This document shows positions 1 through 11,007 of a DNA stretch of 30,900 nt, in pieces (position 1 is the stretch's first letter; the number at the start of each line of letters is the position of its first letter). Both the position numbers and the translations under genes were made by a program. The stretch comes from Nephromyces sp. MM_2019. Taxonomy: Eukaryota > Apicomplexa > Aconoidasida > Nephromycida. The stretch is taken from positions 1 through 30,900 of the forward strand of contig JADHZB010000676.1 of NCBI GenBank assembly GCA_015657535.1, read 5' to 3'. The notes under the pieces are model-generated. The model had not been told where the DNA came from. It was given only the letters and a program-made list of their open reading frames with translations, and did not search any database.

Positions 1-324
1 TATATATATGTGTGTGTGTTTGTGTGTAAATTTCAATATGTGTGTAATATAAGAGGGATTATTATAGATATGATGTTTGGTACATACACATCAACATATA
101 TCCTATACACACCCAACACACACACACACACATCCAATACACCCCCAATACACACCCAACACACACACACATACCCAACACACACACACCCAGCACACAA
201 ACCCAACACACACACCCTCAATATACACAGACAGACACATACCCAACACACACACCCTCAATACACACAGACAGACACATACCCAATAAACACACACACA
301 CTCCACATACACTTCATACATACA

Positions 325-368
<44 letters not shown>

Positions 369-370
369 TA

Positions 371-401
<31 letters not shown>

Positions 402-415
402 TCATACACACACAT

Positions 416-452
<37 letters not shown>

Positions 453-758
453 CACACCAGCATGATGATAGGCTATTCCAAGGGGTATAATGTGTTCAAA
501 AAGTACGTCAAAATTCGAAGTTGCACAGCGAAGTTCGTCGACCAAATTTTTTCGAAATTTAAAAATTTCGGGCGAATGTAATTCAGCCAATGGCCAACTC
601 TCTTCATTTTGTAATAAAGGTATTATCCTGGTGTGTGTGTGTGTGTGTGTGTGTATTGGGAGTGTGTGTGTGTGTGTTGGGAGTGTGTGTGTGTGTGTGT
701 TGGGTGTGTGTGTTGGGTGTGTGTGTGGGTGTGTTGGGTGTGTGTGTGGGTGTGTTGC

Positions 759-814
<56 letters not shown>

Positions 815-2899
815 TGAGAGAGTGTGTGTGTATTGGGAGAGTGTAGTGTGTGTGTTTGGGGTGTAGATATGTAATATTTTGTAAGATGTATGTTGTATAA
901 GTTATGTATCTTTCTAGTTATATTGAGAATGACATCTATATAACACATACCTATATAAATGCACACACTCGACACACACACTCGACACACACACTCAACA
1001 CTTACACACACACCCAACACAAACCCAGCACATACACATACATACACACTTGTGTAGATGTTTGGTTGAACTACAACACCAATTTTGAGTGGGGCAAAAT
1101 ATCAACACAGATCGACCCTCTCTATAACACTCCCACACCAATCGGCCTATATGGTCAATATCTAATTCATGATGGTGTGTGTGTGGAAGGGGTACCTTAT
1201 TAGAAGGTAATTCACGACACACATCAAATGAATTAGTTTGTTTATCCCATACACACACCTGTATTTAAGTGTGTGAACATAGGGGATTATGTTTGTAAGT
1301 TTCTATTTCTTAATGTGTATGACCGGGGAGGCTTTAGTATGTGTGTATTGTGTGGGTTTGGAAGTGTGTGTGTGTATTGTGTGGGTTTAGGGGTTTGTGT
1401 ATATTGTGTGTGTGTATATTGTGTGTGTGTATATTGTGTGTGTATATATTGTGTGTGTGTATATTGTGTGTGTATATATTGTGTGTGTGTATATTGTGTG
1501 TGTATATATTGTGTGTGTATATATTGTGTGTGTATATATTGTGTGTGTGTATAATTATGTGTGTAAAATTTAAAGCCAATTACTTGAGAATGATGTTTTA
1601 TATACCAATTTAAGGGTATGGGCCTTATATCAGTTGAATATAATTTAGCCTCTAACCATTCACATATCTGAAATATTATATGCACACACACACAACAAAA
1701 AATTTGTTTACACACAAGTAAATACAGGTATAAAATTGGTGTGAGAATGTTTAGAAAAACACACAAAAATATGGTGTATATGTAATATGTGTGTGTATCA
1801 TTATGGATATCTATGGTATTTATAATGAGCTTGAGTGTGTAAATTATATGAGTGTGTGTGTAGATTGGATAACCTCATCTAGGTTGGGTAATGTGGCTGA
1901 AAGTCCGATAATTTGAATTTTAATATTTCGATAATGTTTAAGAATTAATAATTTTGTTAATAAAATTTCAACCAAATAGCCTCTACAGATACACACACAT
2001 ATAAATATATATATGTGATGAAAGTGTACACACAATATTTAAGTGTAGATAAATTTACATATTAGAAATCAATTACAAACACATAAATGTTTAGATACTA
2101 TCTTTTTATTAAAAATATGTGTGTGTGTGTGTAAAATATGTTATTTACCTCTGTGATTCTCCCAGTGTGTGAATTTCATCAATTACACATACACCAATTT
2201 GATCTTGAATGGATTGTTCAATTAATAGTCTACGCGTGTGTATGTGTGTGTGTTTGGACGTGTGTGTGTGTGGATGTGTGTGTGTGTGTGGATGTGTGGG
2301 TGTTTGGGGGTGTGTGTGTGCTTGGGTGTGTGTATGTTTGTGTATGTTTGTGTGGACTTGGGTATTTTATTGTGCTTTTATATAGTGTGTATTTGATGGT
2401 GTGTATGGGGGTATATATGTGTGTATCATGTGCTTGATTAGTTGGGTGTGAGTTTCTGAGTCTAGGGATGTGTAATTTTTTAGGTGGGTGGGTGTGTGTG
2501 TGTGTACATTTGTAAGAGTGTATATATAATATGTATATATATGTATATCAAACCTGTTTATAATGTTGTTTGCTTTTTCAATAGTACACACAGCTAAGTC
2601 AATTCCAGGGTGCCAGTCAGCAGCAAAGCCTGTATTTATACACACACACACAGTGTTTAATATGTGTATAACATATATGTGGTATGTTCGTTGGATGTGT
2701 GTATGTGTGTGAGTGTGTGAGCGTGTGTGTGAGTGTGAGTGTGAGTGAGAGAGAGTATTTGATAATATCTGATTGATATGTGATGTGTGGTATATGTGCT
2801 ATTTGTGTTATGTGTAGTTTGTGTGCATTATGTGTGTGATGTGTGAGATGTTTAGTGTGTGTGTGATGTGTGAGATGTTTAGTGTGTCTGTGATGTGTA

Positions 2900-2936
<37 letters not shown>

Positions 2937-3350
2937 ACATATATAGATCTAAGTATATATATATATATATATATATATCAACAGCCACCTGCTGTTGAGT
3001 GGAAGGCCTCTATACGTAGCCCCGAAGATCGTTCAGAAAATAGGCGTTTAAAATATTCCAATTTTTCACAGCAAATTGAAATTTGTGGGCAAATAAATAT
3101 ACACCGTGTACCTTCAAATAATATACGTCTGTACGCACACATTTAAGAATATAAAATCTGGTATAAATACCCTTGATCTAGTGTGTACCCAATTTTCACG
3201 CACACATCTATACACAAAATTTTTGAATTGTGTGTAATTTTTTGGTGAAATAATGGTTTAATAAAGGTTGAGGTGTGTATATAAAAACATGGAGTGCCAG
3301 TGTGTAATTTTGTAAAAATCATTTTAATACAATTGATACACTACAAAATT

Positions 3351-3382
<32 letters not shown>

Positions 3383-5855
3383 AAGTGTGTGTGGTAAATA
3401 AATACCAAAAATGCTATTTACCTGAGCATTAGAAATTCGGCAACCAAACTTTTTCCACCAGATGTAGGTGCTGAGTAAATAATCGAAGAGTGGTCCCCTA
3501 ATTATAAAAATGTGTGGATATTTAGCACTTTAATGTGTGTGTGTGTAAGATAAATATGTTATGAAATTCAAAAAATGATAGCTCAATATATTGCACATAT
3601 ATATAATACTAAAAGTGTTAAGAAAATGTGTGTAAATAAGTATAATGTGTGTATCTATATGAAGATTACAAAAATTTGAGAAATACACAGAATATATATA
3701 ATGTTGAATGTGTAAAGAAAATGTGTGCGAATCAATATAATGTGTGTATCTATATAAAGATTAAAAAATATGAGCAATCGAAAATAATAAGTAAATTTAC
3801 TTGGGTCATCTCCAATAGCGGTGTACATACAGTCAGCTTGCCATTTATGTAAATGAGTAATGCTTTCATTTTGATAGGCCCTAGGAAGAAATAGTTTGTA
3901 TATATATGTAATTTATGAGTTAAGGTTATTATAAAAATTGAATTAATTGTGTATGTGTGTGTGTTGGTGTGAATGAGTTAAAAATATGCATGAGGTTCAG
4001 ATATTTGTCTCAATAGTTAGAAAGAGATGTGTGCGTGTGTGTGTATCAAATAGAAAGTTCAATGAGTTACAAATATAAATCTTAATGATTGAAACGAGGT
4101 CTCTGCGTGTGTGTGTGTATGGATTAGAAGTTAAAATGAGTTATAAATATAGATCTTAATGATTAGAAAGAGGTCTTTGTGGCTGTGTAGGTGTGTGTAT
4201 GTAGAAATATTTAGGATTGAGATTTTTGAAGATAATAAGGAAATAAATTTGAAGCGTTTAAGGGAGAAATTATTATAAATCTCCCCCAGTAGTGATTTAG
4301 ATATACAATAATCATTCAAAAATGTGTAATAGTGTGCTGTAAAGATTAAAGTAAATAGATAAAGGGTCTTTTTACTTGTGTAAATATTTTAAAACAAATT
4401 ATGATTGTTCTTAAGTTAGTGCACTTACTCAATAACAGCCTGTGGTATAAGCCAGTGAGAAGGATCAATTGGATTTGTAGATATTTGACTACAGAAAGGC
4501 TCAATAAGGTGAGGTTGGGTAATTTTTGATGTTTCTCCGAACTCTGAAGTATTTCATCAAAATTAAGTGTAATTACAGAAGTTTAATGATTGTTATATCA
4601 ATATTTATAATCTATAAAACAGTCAAATTGATTTATGTGTGTATTCTAATTAGATAAGAAAGTTTTTTGTTTATATCTATCCCAAAACAAAGAATATTTT
4701 GGAATCCTCTCATGATTAACATTACTTAGTTACATTATGAAATAATAGTGTGTTTATCCTTTTTTTAGTTACATTATGAAAAAATGGTAAATTCATATTT
4801 TTTTTCGTTTCATTGTTTTAGGTAATTGTATCAATGAAAAAATTGTAAATTTATACTCTCTGGATTAAGTCTTCAAATGAAATTCCTTATAAATGAATAT
4901 ATAAATAAGTGTATTTACCTGAAATGCCAATAGATTTCAAATATTCCTTTTCTTGCTTTGCTATATCCCAACTCTGTTTCTATATGTGATTTGGAAATGT
5001 TTATTCATCAGTTTGAAATTATAAGAATGATTAATTACTCATTTTAAGATCATTAAGAATCTTCATTTTTCATTTTCCACACACATGCTTATTCATATAG
5101 GAGTATATAGAGATATTTATAAAGGTAATGGTCAAAAGTCATAAAAAATTGATTAGTCTCAATATAATGTAATAATTCAAATCTAAGATTTGATATTTTT
5201 GAAATTAGATTTCAATCTAAAATAAGTTGATAGTATTGATAAGTTATAATTTTGATTCTGTAGATTAAACAAAAGATTTCAAAGCTTTAAATCTGGTGCT
5301 GATAGTGGTATTTTAACTCAATTATCCAGAGGTATCCACAATTTAATGAGTTAACTGGACTGAGTTATTCAACAAGCTTTACTTAAGGATTTTTTCAAAT
5401 TTATTTATCAGTTATATAGAGAATTTTATAGGTTAGGTAAAGATTAATATTTATAAAATTAGTCAATTATACCTTTTTCACAAGATTTCCATTGAGATCG
5501 ATATATACAACTTGTTTTTCTCCACGAAGTAATATGGATCTATATGTAGCTAATCTGTGATTAGTGAGGATATAGTCAAATTATAATATGTTTAGGTATG
5601 GAAAGAGCTATGTAGAGAAGTAAACGATTGAGATTGACTTCTTTGGTAAACTGAACTAAGTTTACTTCAAAATTTTCTCGGTAGCTATAATTGATTCAGA
5701 ATTAAACAATGCTGGGATGATATGAGGAAGAACAAATCTTATTCAATAAATGTTGATTCTCGAAGTATTATTTTGTTAAAATGTCTAACAGAAATAATAT
5801 ACCTTCGATGTGGAATATCCTTCTGCTTCTTACGAGCTTTATTCTTAGGTTTCAT
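1..5855 (-). CDS. POLQ: DNA polymerase theta-type (POLQ-like) superfamily 2 helicase, N-terminal part, 3' end off the left edge
   Basis: Thirteen exons (minus strand): 5855-5803, 5554-5473, 4979-4919, 4543-4429, 3880-3801, 3497-3422, 3128-2989, 2629-2554, 2229-2149, 1982-1874, 1667-1584, 1258-1050, 627-458. They join in frame into about 445 residues. Seen in order: basic start MKPKNKARKKQK; WLIPQAVIEAY and KWQADC (Q-motif region); Walker A SAPTSGGKS (K146); IDLAVCTIEKANNIINR; DEIH box (245-248); GLSATLPNLDE (283-291); WLEAKLYSTDIRPIPL; SVLIFCPTQNWC; GIAYHHAG. The SATLPN..WL.A.LY.T..RP.PL and VCTIEKAN blocks fit POLQ better than HELQ, as I recall the families. POLQ drives theta-mediated end joining in the nucleus; its polymerase domain, if present, lies left of base 1. 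Walker A and DEIH residues look intact. Introns after exon 4 are full of CA/TG repeats. A HELQ or MER3-type helicase is the alternative. Confidence 0.85.
201..280. repeat. 40-nt direct repeat, two copies, inside a CA-rich tract
   Basis: Bases 201-240 and 241-280 are identical except at one position (224 T versus 264 C). They lie in the CA-rich stretch at about 92-434, in the last visible intron of the POLQ-like gene. In the sense strand of that gene the tract reads TG. The near identity suggests a recent duplication or ongoing slippage. Confidence 0.9.
301..452. repeat. Long CA microsatellite ending in a TA run
   Basis: Nearly pure (CA)n with CATA interruptions, ending in (TA)n next to the 5' splice site of POLQ-like exon 13 (donor GT at 457-456). 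The donor itself is formed by the repeat: the sense strand reads G|GTGTGTATATAT. Confidence 0.9.
631..845. repeat. Long TG microsatellite with TTGGG interruptions
   Basis: (TG)n tracts, the longest at about 760-812, separated by TTGGG and TGGG words. It fills the 3' half of POLQ-like intron 12 and, in the sense strand, runs as CA directly into the 3' splice site (CACACACCAG at 628-637). The 5' half of the same intron is TG in the sense strand. Confidence 0.9.
964..1049. repeat. CA-rich tract with 14-nt CACTCGACACACAC-type units
   Basis: Several imperfect units containing ACTCGACACAC or ACTCAACAC, then CA-rich sequence. It forms the 5' end of POLQ-like intron 12 and is TG in the sense strand, including the donor GTGTGTAT at 1049. 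Confidence 0.75.
1391..1556. repeat. 15-nt minisatellite with two alternating unit types
   Basis: After a diverged unit at 1391-1405, units lie end to end from 1406 to 1556. Type A is GTGTGTGTGTATATT; type B has A for G at the ninth base (GTGTGTGTATATATT). The order is A A B A B A B B B then a 16-nt A-like end. It lies in POLQ-like intron 11 (1583-1259). It is open in several frames only because 15 is a multiple of three; I do not call a protein. Confidence 0.9.
2235..2345. repeat. TG-rich tract with GTGTGGATG words
   Basis: TG repeat broken by GTGGATGTG and GTTTGGGGG words, in POLQ-like intron 8 (2553-2230). In the sense strand it reads CA and runs up to the 3' splice site at 2230. Confidence 0.8.
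2832..2935. repeat. TGTGATGTGTGAGATGTTTA repeat and pure TG run
   Basis: Two full units with TGTGATGTGTGAGATGTTTA plus a shortened third (to about 2900), followed by an uninterrupted TG run (about 2902-2933). A GAGTGTGAGTG-rich stretch at 2697-2757 lies on the other side. All are in POLQ-like intron 7 (2988-2630). Confidence 0.8.
3615..3774. repeat. Direct repeat of about 66 nt, two copies, 94-nt period
   Basis: The segment starting AGAAAATGTGTG and containing ATAATGTGTGTATCTATAT occurs at 3615-3680 and again at 3709-3774 with scattered substitutions. Both copies lie in POLQ-like intron 5 (3800-3498). Confidence 0.85.
3972..4207. repeat. Triplicated 74-89 nt unit carrying a TG tract
   Basis: Units starting AATGAGTTA at 3972, 4061 and 4135 share AATGAGTTANAAATAT, a CTTAATGATT-like block, an AAAGAGGTCT-like block and a GTGTGTGTGTAT tail. 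They lie in POLQ-like intron 4 (4428-3881) and mark the inner limit of the left repeat-rich zone. Confidence 0.8.
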
Positions 5856-7192
5856 AATTCAGTGGCAGTCCTAATTAAGGAAAAGGAGTGCATCAGGCCA
5901 AAAGAGATACATTGTATACAAATGCCGTTGTGAAAAGTCCTCGGGAATTCTTAAGGGAAATAGATAAAGACTTTAGGTGAATTGGCTAAAAGTGAGGTTG
6001 TTTATATGAAATTGTAACATTGATAATTGCATTTGTAAAGTTATCAAACCTATGACTTTAGAAACACTACGTAATTAAAACTCAACTGAAGGAATTTTTT
6101 TCTAATCACATTTGTATTCAATACTCTTATTTCTCATTTACTCATATACTTATCGTCATTTGATGTTTTGTATTAAAGAGTCTTGTCGAAAAATAATCTT
6201 TCATTTATTTTAACTTTATTTTTTTTATTTTAGTTTACCTTATTAGAGATAAGGATTTTTTTTAAATCAACCAACTTACACTAGACATTTTAGACCCAAG
6301 TGTAATTTAGAAGGAATATTTCATACTTGACCAAAATAATATCAAATTGAAAGTTTTAAACTGATTTTGTGCTGTAATTTTAGTATAACATAAACACACC
6401 AAATCTAACCAATACTTTTATTGTCTATTTGATTGTTTTAATTTTGACTGATTTCTCTACTTGTTAAAATGTTGAGTTTAAATCTCGAGGTGTTTATACT
6501 TTTCTCACATTTTATTTTGTTTACGAATCTTGCAACCTGATTCAAATTAGTTAACCACTTTTATAAACAAATTCTGAGTTTACATTGATATTTGTTCCTT
6601 ATAAATTAAAGATAGAGTTTTCATTTTGAAAAATAGATTCATATAGAGCTTATTCGAATTATTCAGTACCCAATACGTAAATGCTTTTGTTCCTTTGATA
6701 AATAGAAATAGGCAATATTTGTTTTTATAGGAAATGTGATTACACAATATGGAAATATTCAATTTATGTAACCATCATATCATATATCACTAAGCATTTA
6801 TTTCAAAAGATCGATCCTTTTTTCCTCAAAATTATTATATAACACTTATTCCCAGATTCTTAATAAATTTTGGTAAAATTTATCAATTATTTTGTTAAAA
6901 ATTTTTACAATCAGTTACTCTATTGATACCCTCAATGGTAATATTAATAAGTCTCTAAATATTTGTCATTGTTTAAAAAGCCAGTGATACGTGTTAATTT
7001 GCCTCCAAATATTTAAAATTAAGCAAGTTCTAATTTAGTGCCAAAGTTAGCTAGCTTGAGAAATAGGAATGCTATTGTTGAAATAAAAGCAATAGTCTTT
7101 TGTTTGAATAACTTAAGAAAACAATTTTATAAAAGTGATTTTACGAAATAATATAAAGAAGTAAATCTCCAGAACTTAATAAATTATATATA
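5856..7192. other. Intergenic, no gene seen
   Basis: AT-rich sequence between the start of the POLQ-like gene and the stop of the hydrolase-like gene, both on the minus strand. Only short open frames with no recognisable motif are present. It should hold the POLQ-like promoter and the 3' untranslated region of the next gene, but I see no clear signal. Confidence 0.6.
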
Positions 7193-8281
7193 TTAATCAG
7201 AAGCCTTTCCATATAAGCTCGCATCAACATGTTTGTTTCCTTCCTGCACCATTATTATTACTTCCTGCATACCTCGTTCATATGCCTCGTCAATCCAGTC
7301 TCGGATATCGTCAGAATCCACAGTAGTTAGCTTATTATCATCATCTAATAAAACACAATGAAAGAAAAATTTGAATTCTGGGAAACCTAAGTTTAAATAA
7401 TATACAACTCACCTATAACTTCTAGTCGGCATTTACCAACGGTGCTTGTTTCTATCAATCTTATCGAGTCATCTATTGGGGTGTGTGTGTCATTGCACCC
7501 ATGTACTACTAAAACATATGGATATTCTCGAATAGACATAGGCTTATCTATTTTCATATATTTTGTGTATTGATCTTGGGCCGGAGCTAAAAGTACCTGA
7601 ATTCATGAGAATTTGTACAAGTATATTTATTCCATGGCATCATATTTTTTAAGTTTTAATCAAATTTTACTAGAAATCACATTAGGATTAATCTAAGCAT
7701 TAATTTATACGCGAATATAAAAATGAGAGAATTTTAATACCATTGAGCATTTAGGTACATCCATTTGAAGGGCTGTAACAGCACCAAATGATTGTGCTAC
7801 AACTACATTAGGCTTAAATGCCTTAAAAGCCTTTTCAGCTATAATTTTTGATCTTTTAAGCATAATATGAGTTGCACCACGGCCACCAACAAGGTAAGTA
7901 GCAGAAATAAAAGCAATCTATAGCAAAAATACTCTAAATTGAAGATCGTTTATAGATACGTAAAATAGTATTACCATTAAAGCTATCGTTACTCCACCGA
8001 TTATATTGGAAATCTTGATAAAGGAGTATCTATTTAAGTAAAAAAATTATTTAGAAATCTCCTTTTAGTGTGTTAATGTTAATTAATTATTAAACTTACA
8101 TTGTAATGCCTAATGCTAAAGTTAAAATAGCTAAAATTGATAAAGTGAAAAGTGTGGCCGTCTGCCTTGTTTTCAAGTTTGGAGATGCCACATTATTTTC
8201 TCCAAAGGTGCTTTCTAGTAGCTTTTGCTTTTCAATGCCACTTTGTGATTCCAAGCCATGAAGAAATAAAATCCTAATCAT
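7193..8281 (-). CDS. Alpha/beta-hydrolase-fold membrane protein, paralogue A (249 aa)
   Basis: Exons (minus strand) 8281-8100, 8029-7975, 7917-7741, 7596-7413, 7344-7193 sum to 750 nt. The protein starts MIRILFLHGLES (oxyanion-type HG at 8-9), then has a hydrophobic region (about 42-90) that could form two membrane helices, then VVVAQSFGA with the elbow serine S122, VVHGCNDTHTP with the acid D174, and IDDDNKL at 200-206. The HGLES start and VVHG..D..P..DS block resemble small YqiA/RBBP9-like hydrolases. In bacterial relatives, as I remember them, the last block reads DDDH, with His as the catalytic base; here it is Asn203. A later H (NKHVD) might substitute. The elbow is AxSxG, not GxSxG. Activity is therefore doubtful and the substrate unknown. 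It is divergent from paralogue B. Confidence 0.85.
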
Positions 8282-9920
8282 CCTGCTTGTTGCTTTGCGT
8301 TAAAGATTCACAAAATCTTCATCTTTATTTTCGATAGCTATAAAGTTAAAAATTATTGATGATTAAAATAAATTATATTCTCTTGAATTAACAAATTAGT
8401 CTTGTAAAATGTTACTTATTTAGGTTAAAAAGCTTAAAAACAGTTATTCAATAAAATTATTTTCAACACTATGAAAAATAAAAATATTAATTAGTTATTT
8501 TATATAATATTGGGGGCTGAACACACTGATTTATTTTGAATCGGGGTGAGGTATTTGGTATAATAGCAAATAACAAGTATAATATTAAGCTCGAAATGTT
8601 AGTATTATATTTATAATCCATCCTTTTTGCCCTCACCTTATAATAAGTTTTGTGCTCATTAAGGTCAAGAGATCTATAACGGTTTTAATAATTCATAAAT
8701 TTACATATTCAAAGTCATTCCAACATGCCAGCCTTGTAGTTTAGATAAAAAATTATAGCTAAAATAAACAGAGGATGGAAAGGTGTGCCCCTTTTATACC
8801 AATTTCAAGACTTTTTATAGCTCAAGGAAAAATTTTTGGCAAGTATATAAATGGATTCTATTTACCCAATAAAATAAATTACATTTTTCTTTTAATTAAA
8901 TTGCTATGGTAGCTTAGTTGCAGTTACAATGACTGAGTTGCAATGTTTTAAAATATTTGCTTATTAAGGCTATTATTCTACTATGGCACAATGTTCATTA
9001 TCACGAGTGCTAGAATTTATATAAAACATGAATGGTTAACCCTATGAATAAATCTTATTAAATTATTAAAGTCATATTCTATTAAATTTGCACAATCCAA
9101 ACATTAGGATGAATATATTGCTATAGATAGTAGCAAATAATACTCTACCTTGAAGCTCAACAGTCATGAATATTACTGCTTTCTAGTAGCAGTTATTACT
9201 CTATACTTAATACTCTTATTATTCTAGTGTTTATTTGGAATAAGATAAAAAGGCTGGCACATGTGTTATATAAGCATTTTATTTAGAAAAATATCTGAAA
9301 GCTGTATGTATGGGATAATTAAATTAGTGGAGCTAATTGTAACTAAATAGATAATGGATTAAGTAACTGTAAAATGTAATAATATATATATATATGTGCT
9401 ATTATAAATGAAATAAACAATAGCTTAATTGTGCATTAATCCATATAACATTTAAATATGTTGTTTAAGTTTCTCAAACTTAAGAGATATCTTTATAGTT
9501 GGGGTTTAAAAGTGCTAAGTACAAACAATTTTCAATGTCGATTTGAGATATCCTTGGCCCATGAATCCATGAAAATTAATTAAGAAACCTGTAGTTTTTA
9601 TGCGCTATATAGCAAAACGAATTATTGCACATATTATTAAACTTATTTATGAAGCCACAAAACATTTCCCTTGATTAATTAATAACCTTTAATTTATAGC
9701 TTAATTTCAGCACAACTTGGTAATTTTATGATTTAGCATTAATGATATCAATTGAAACTTGATTAGATATAAATTCCAGAGGCTCCCATTGAAGAAGGTG
9801 GCCTTAATCGATTTCTTTTTTCCTTTCAATCGCTATTAGCAAGAATTACAATAGGATTAAAAAAGTTTTTATTGAATTTATAATTATTATGTGGCAAAGC
9901 AGTTTTCAGGTCCACTAGTG
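8282..9920. other. Shared upstream region of the two divergent hydrolase-like genes
   Basis: About 1.6 kb of AT-rich sequence between the two start codons, the likely place of both promoters. There is no open frame with recognisable content and no CA/TG array; a short TA run lies near 9382. I see no clear inverted repeat joining the two genes. Confidence 0.6.
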
Positions 9921-11007
9921 ATGGATAACCTTAGGATTTTATATGTTCATAGGTACTAATGAAATTTATAAGTATTATTATTCAAAATAAATTTTAATAA
10001 ATCGTTTGCGTGCAACAGTCTTGAATCAGGTCCTGGGAGTTTGCGGCAAAAAGTCCTAGAGAAGGCAATTGGGAAGAATCAAGTTTATTGTCCAGACTTA
10101 AATACAAGGAACTTTTTCTTATTTTTCCTATTTATTTATATTTTTACAATACTTGCGAATTTTTCTGTTGTTATAGCCTTTTTCTGCTTATCACAAATAC
10201 CGATTGCATTTATGTTTCTTGGACTACTTGTAAGTCACACGAGATTAAGGATTATTAATGTTAATTATAATTTACAAATATTTTATTGCTATTCTCTTTT
10301 AATTTTTACAGCTAATTGTATTTTTTTTTGGGTATTTTGTTGCTTCAAGATATGTCATATTTTACCTAATTCAACGATCCATAGAGATCATAGAATACAA
10401 ACTCGATGAATATAAACCCAATCTTATAATCGCTTCTTCTTTGGCAGCAGTTGTAGTTTTAAGGATGAAATTCAAAAAGCTCCCTCTGGTAAATACTTAG
10501 TAGTCTTGAAAAATTCGTTAAGCACTTGGAAAAATAAAATTTTATGTATTTAAAGAAAAATTAGATTTTAGTTTTTACAAATAAAGTTTTATTATATTAT
10601 CTTTACCAGATCCTGTTATCTCCTGCACAAGATCGATTTTACGAAAGGATGAATATTGATCCATTACCTAGGCTAGATGGGTTCACTTACACAGTTGTAG
10701 TTCATGGTAAACATGACAAGATTATACCTATTCGTGACTCTATCCGATTGATAAACAGTTCTGATGAATCAAGATGTAGACTCGTCATTGTCGATGATGA
10801 CAATCGATTATTAAATGTTTCTGAGGAAAATTACAAGTAACTTTTTTTATTAATAAATTAATCTGGTTTATCATAGAAAAATTCATGATTTTTAATAGAC
10901 TTTGGATCGAAGACGCAATGCAAGGTCACAATAGAATTATAGTAAGGCCCAAACTCAGGCAATATGACTCTACGCAAAGTCATAACAGTCAAGTGCAACA
11001 ACACTAA
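9921..11007 (+). CDS. Alpha/beta-hydrolase-fold membrane protein, paralogue B (251 aa)
   Basis: Exons 9921-9952, 10019-10229, 10312-10488, 10610-10836, 10899-11007 sum to 756 nt. Start MDNLRILYVHSLESGPGS, with the HG of paralogue A changed to HS (10-11). A very hydrophobic stretch (about 44-93) follows, then LIIASSLAAVV with S124 aligned to S122 of A, LLSPAQDRF, VVVHGKHDKIIP (D176) and VDDDNRLL (N205 where relatives, from memory, have His). Exon 3 is 177 nt in both genes, and the last two exons sum to 336 nt in both. The elbow has lost both glycines (ASSLA), so this copy looks even less like an active hydrolase. The first 32-nt exon rests on the match to A and on good splice sites. Confidence 0.82.

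Noticed and set aside
640..770. TG(1-3)-like sequence resembling yeast telomere repeats
   Set aside because: No regular telomere unit; it lies inside an intron of a conserved gene and grades into plain TG repeats.
10..866. Long open frames on both strands made of Thr-His, Val-Cys or Tyr-Thr repeats
   Set aside because: They are translations of CA/TG arrays inside helicase introns; open frames follow from the repeat having no stop codon.
1391..1556. CRISPR-like regular repeat
   Set aside because: Units are contiguous with no unique spacers, in a eukaryotic intron.
1273..1766. Open frames over the 15-nt array (VCVYC or THNIY repeats)
   Set aside because: The period is a multiple of three, so all frames stay open; the array is within intron 11 and its alternating units show no coding constraint.
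2904..3146. Plus-strand open frame QQPPAVEWKASIRSPE
   Set aside because: It is the antisense shadow of POLQ-like exon 7 (3128-2989).
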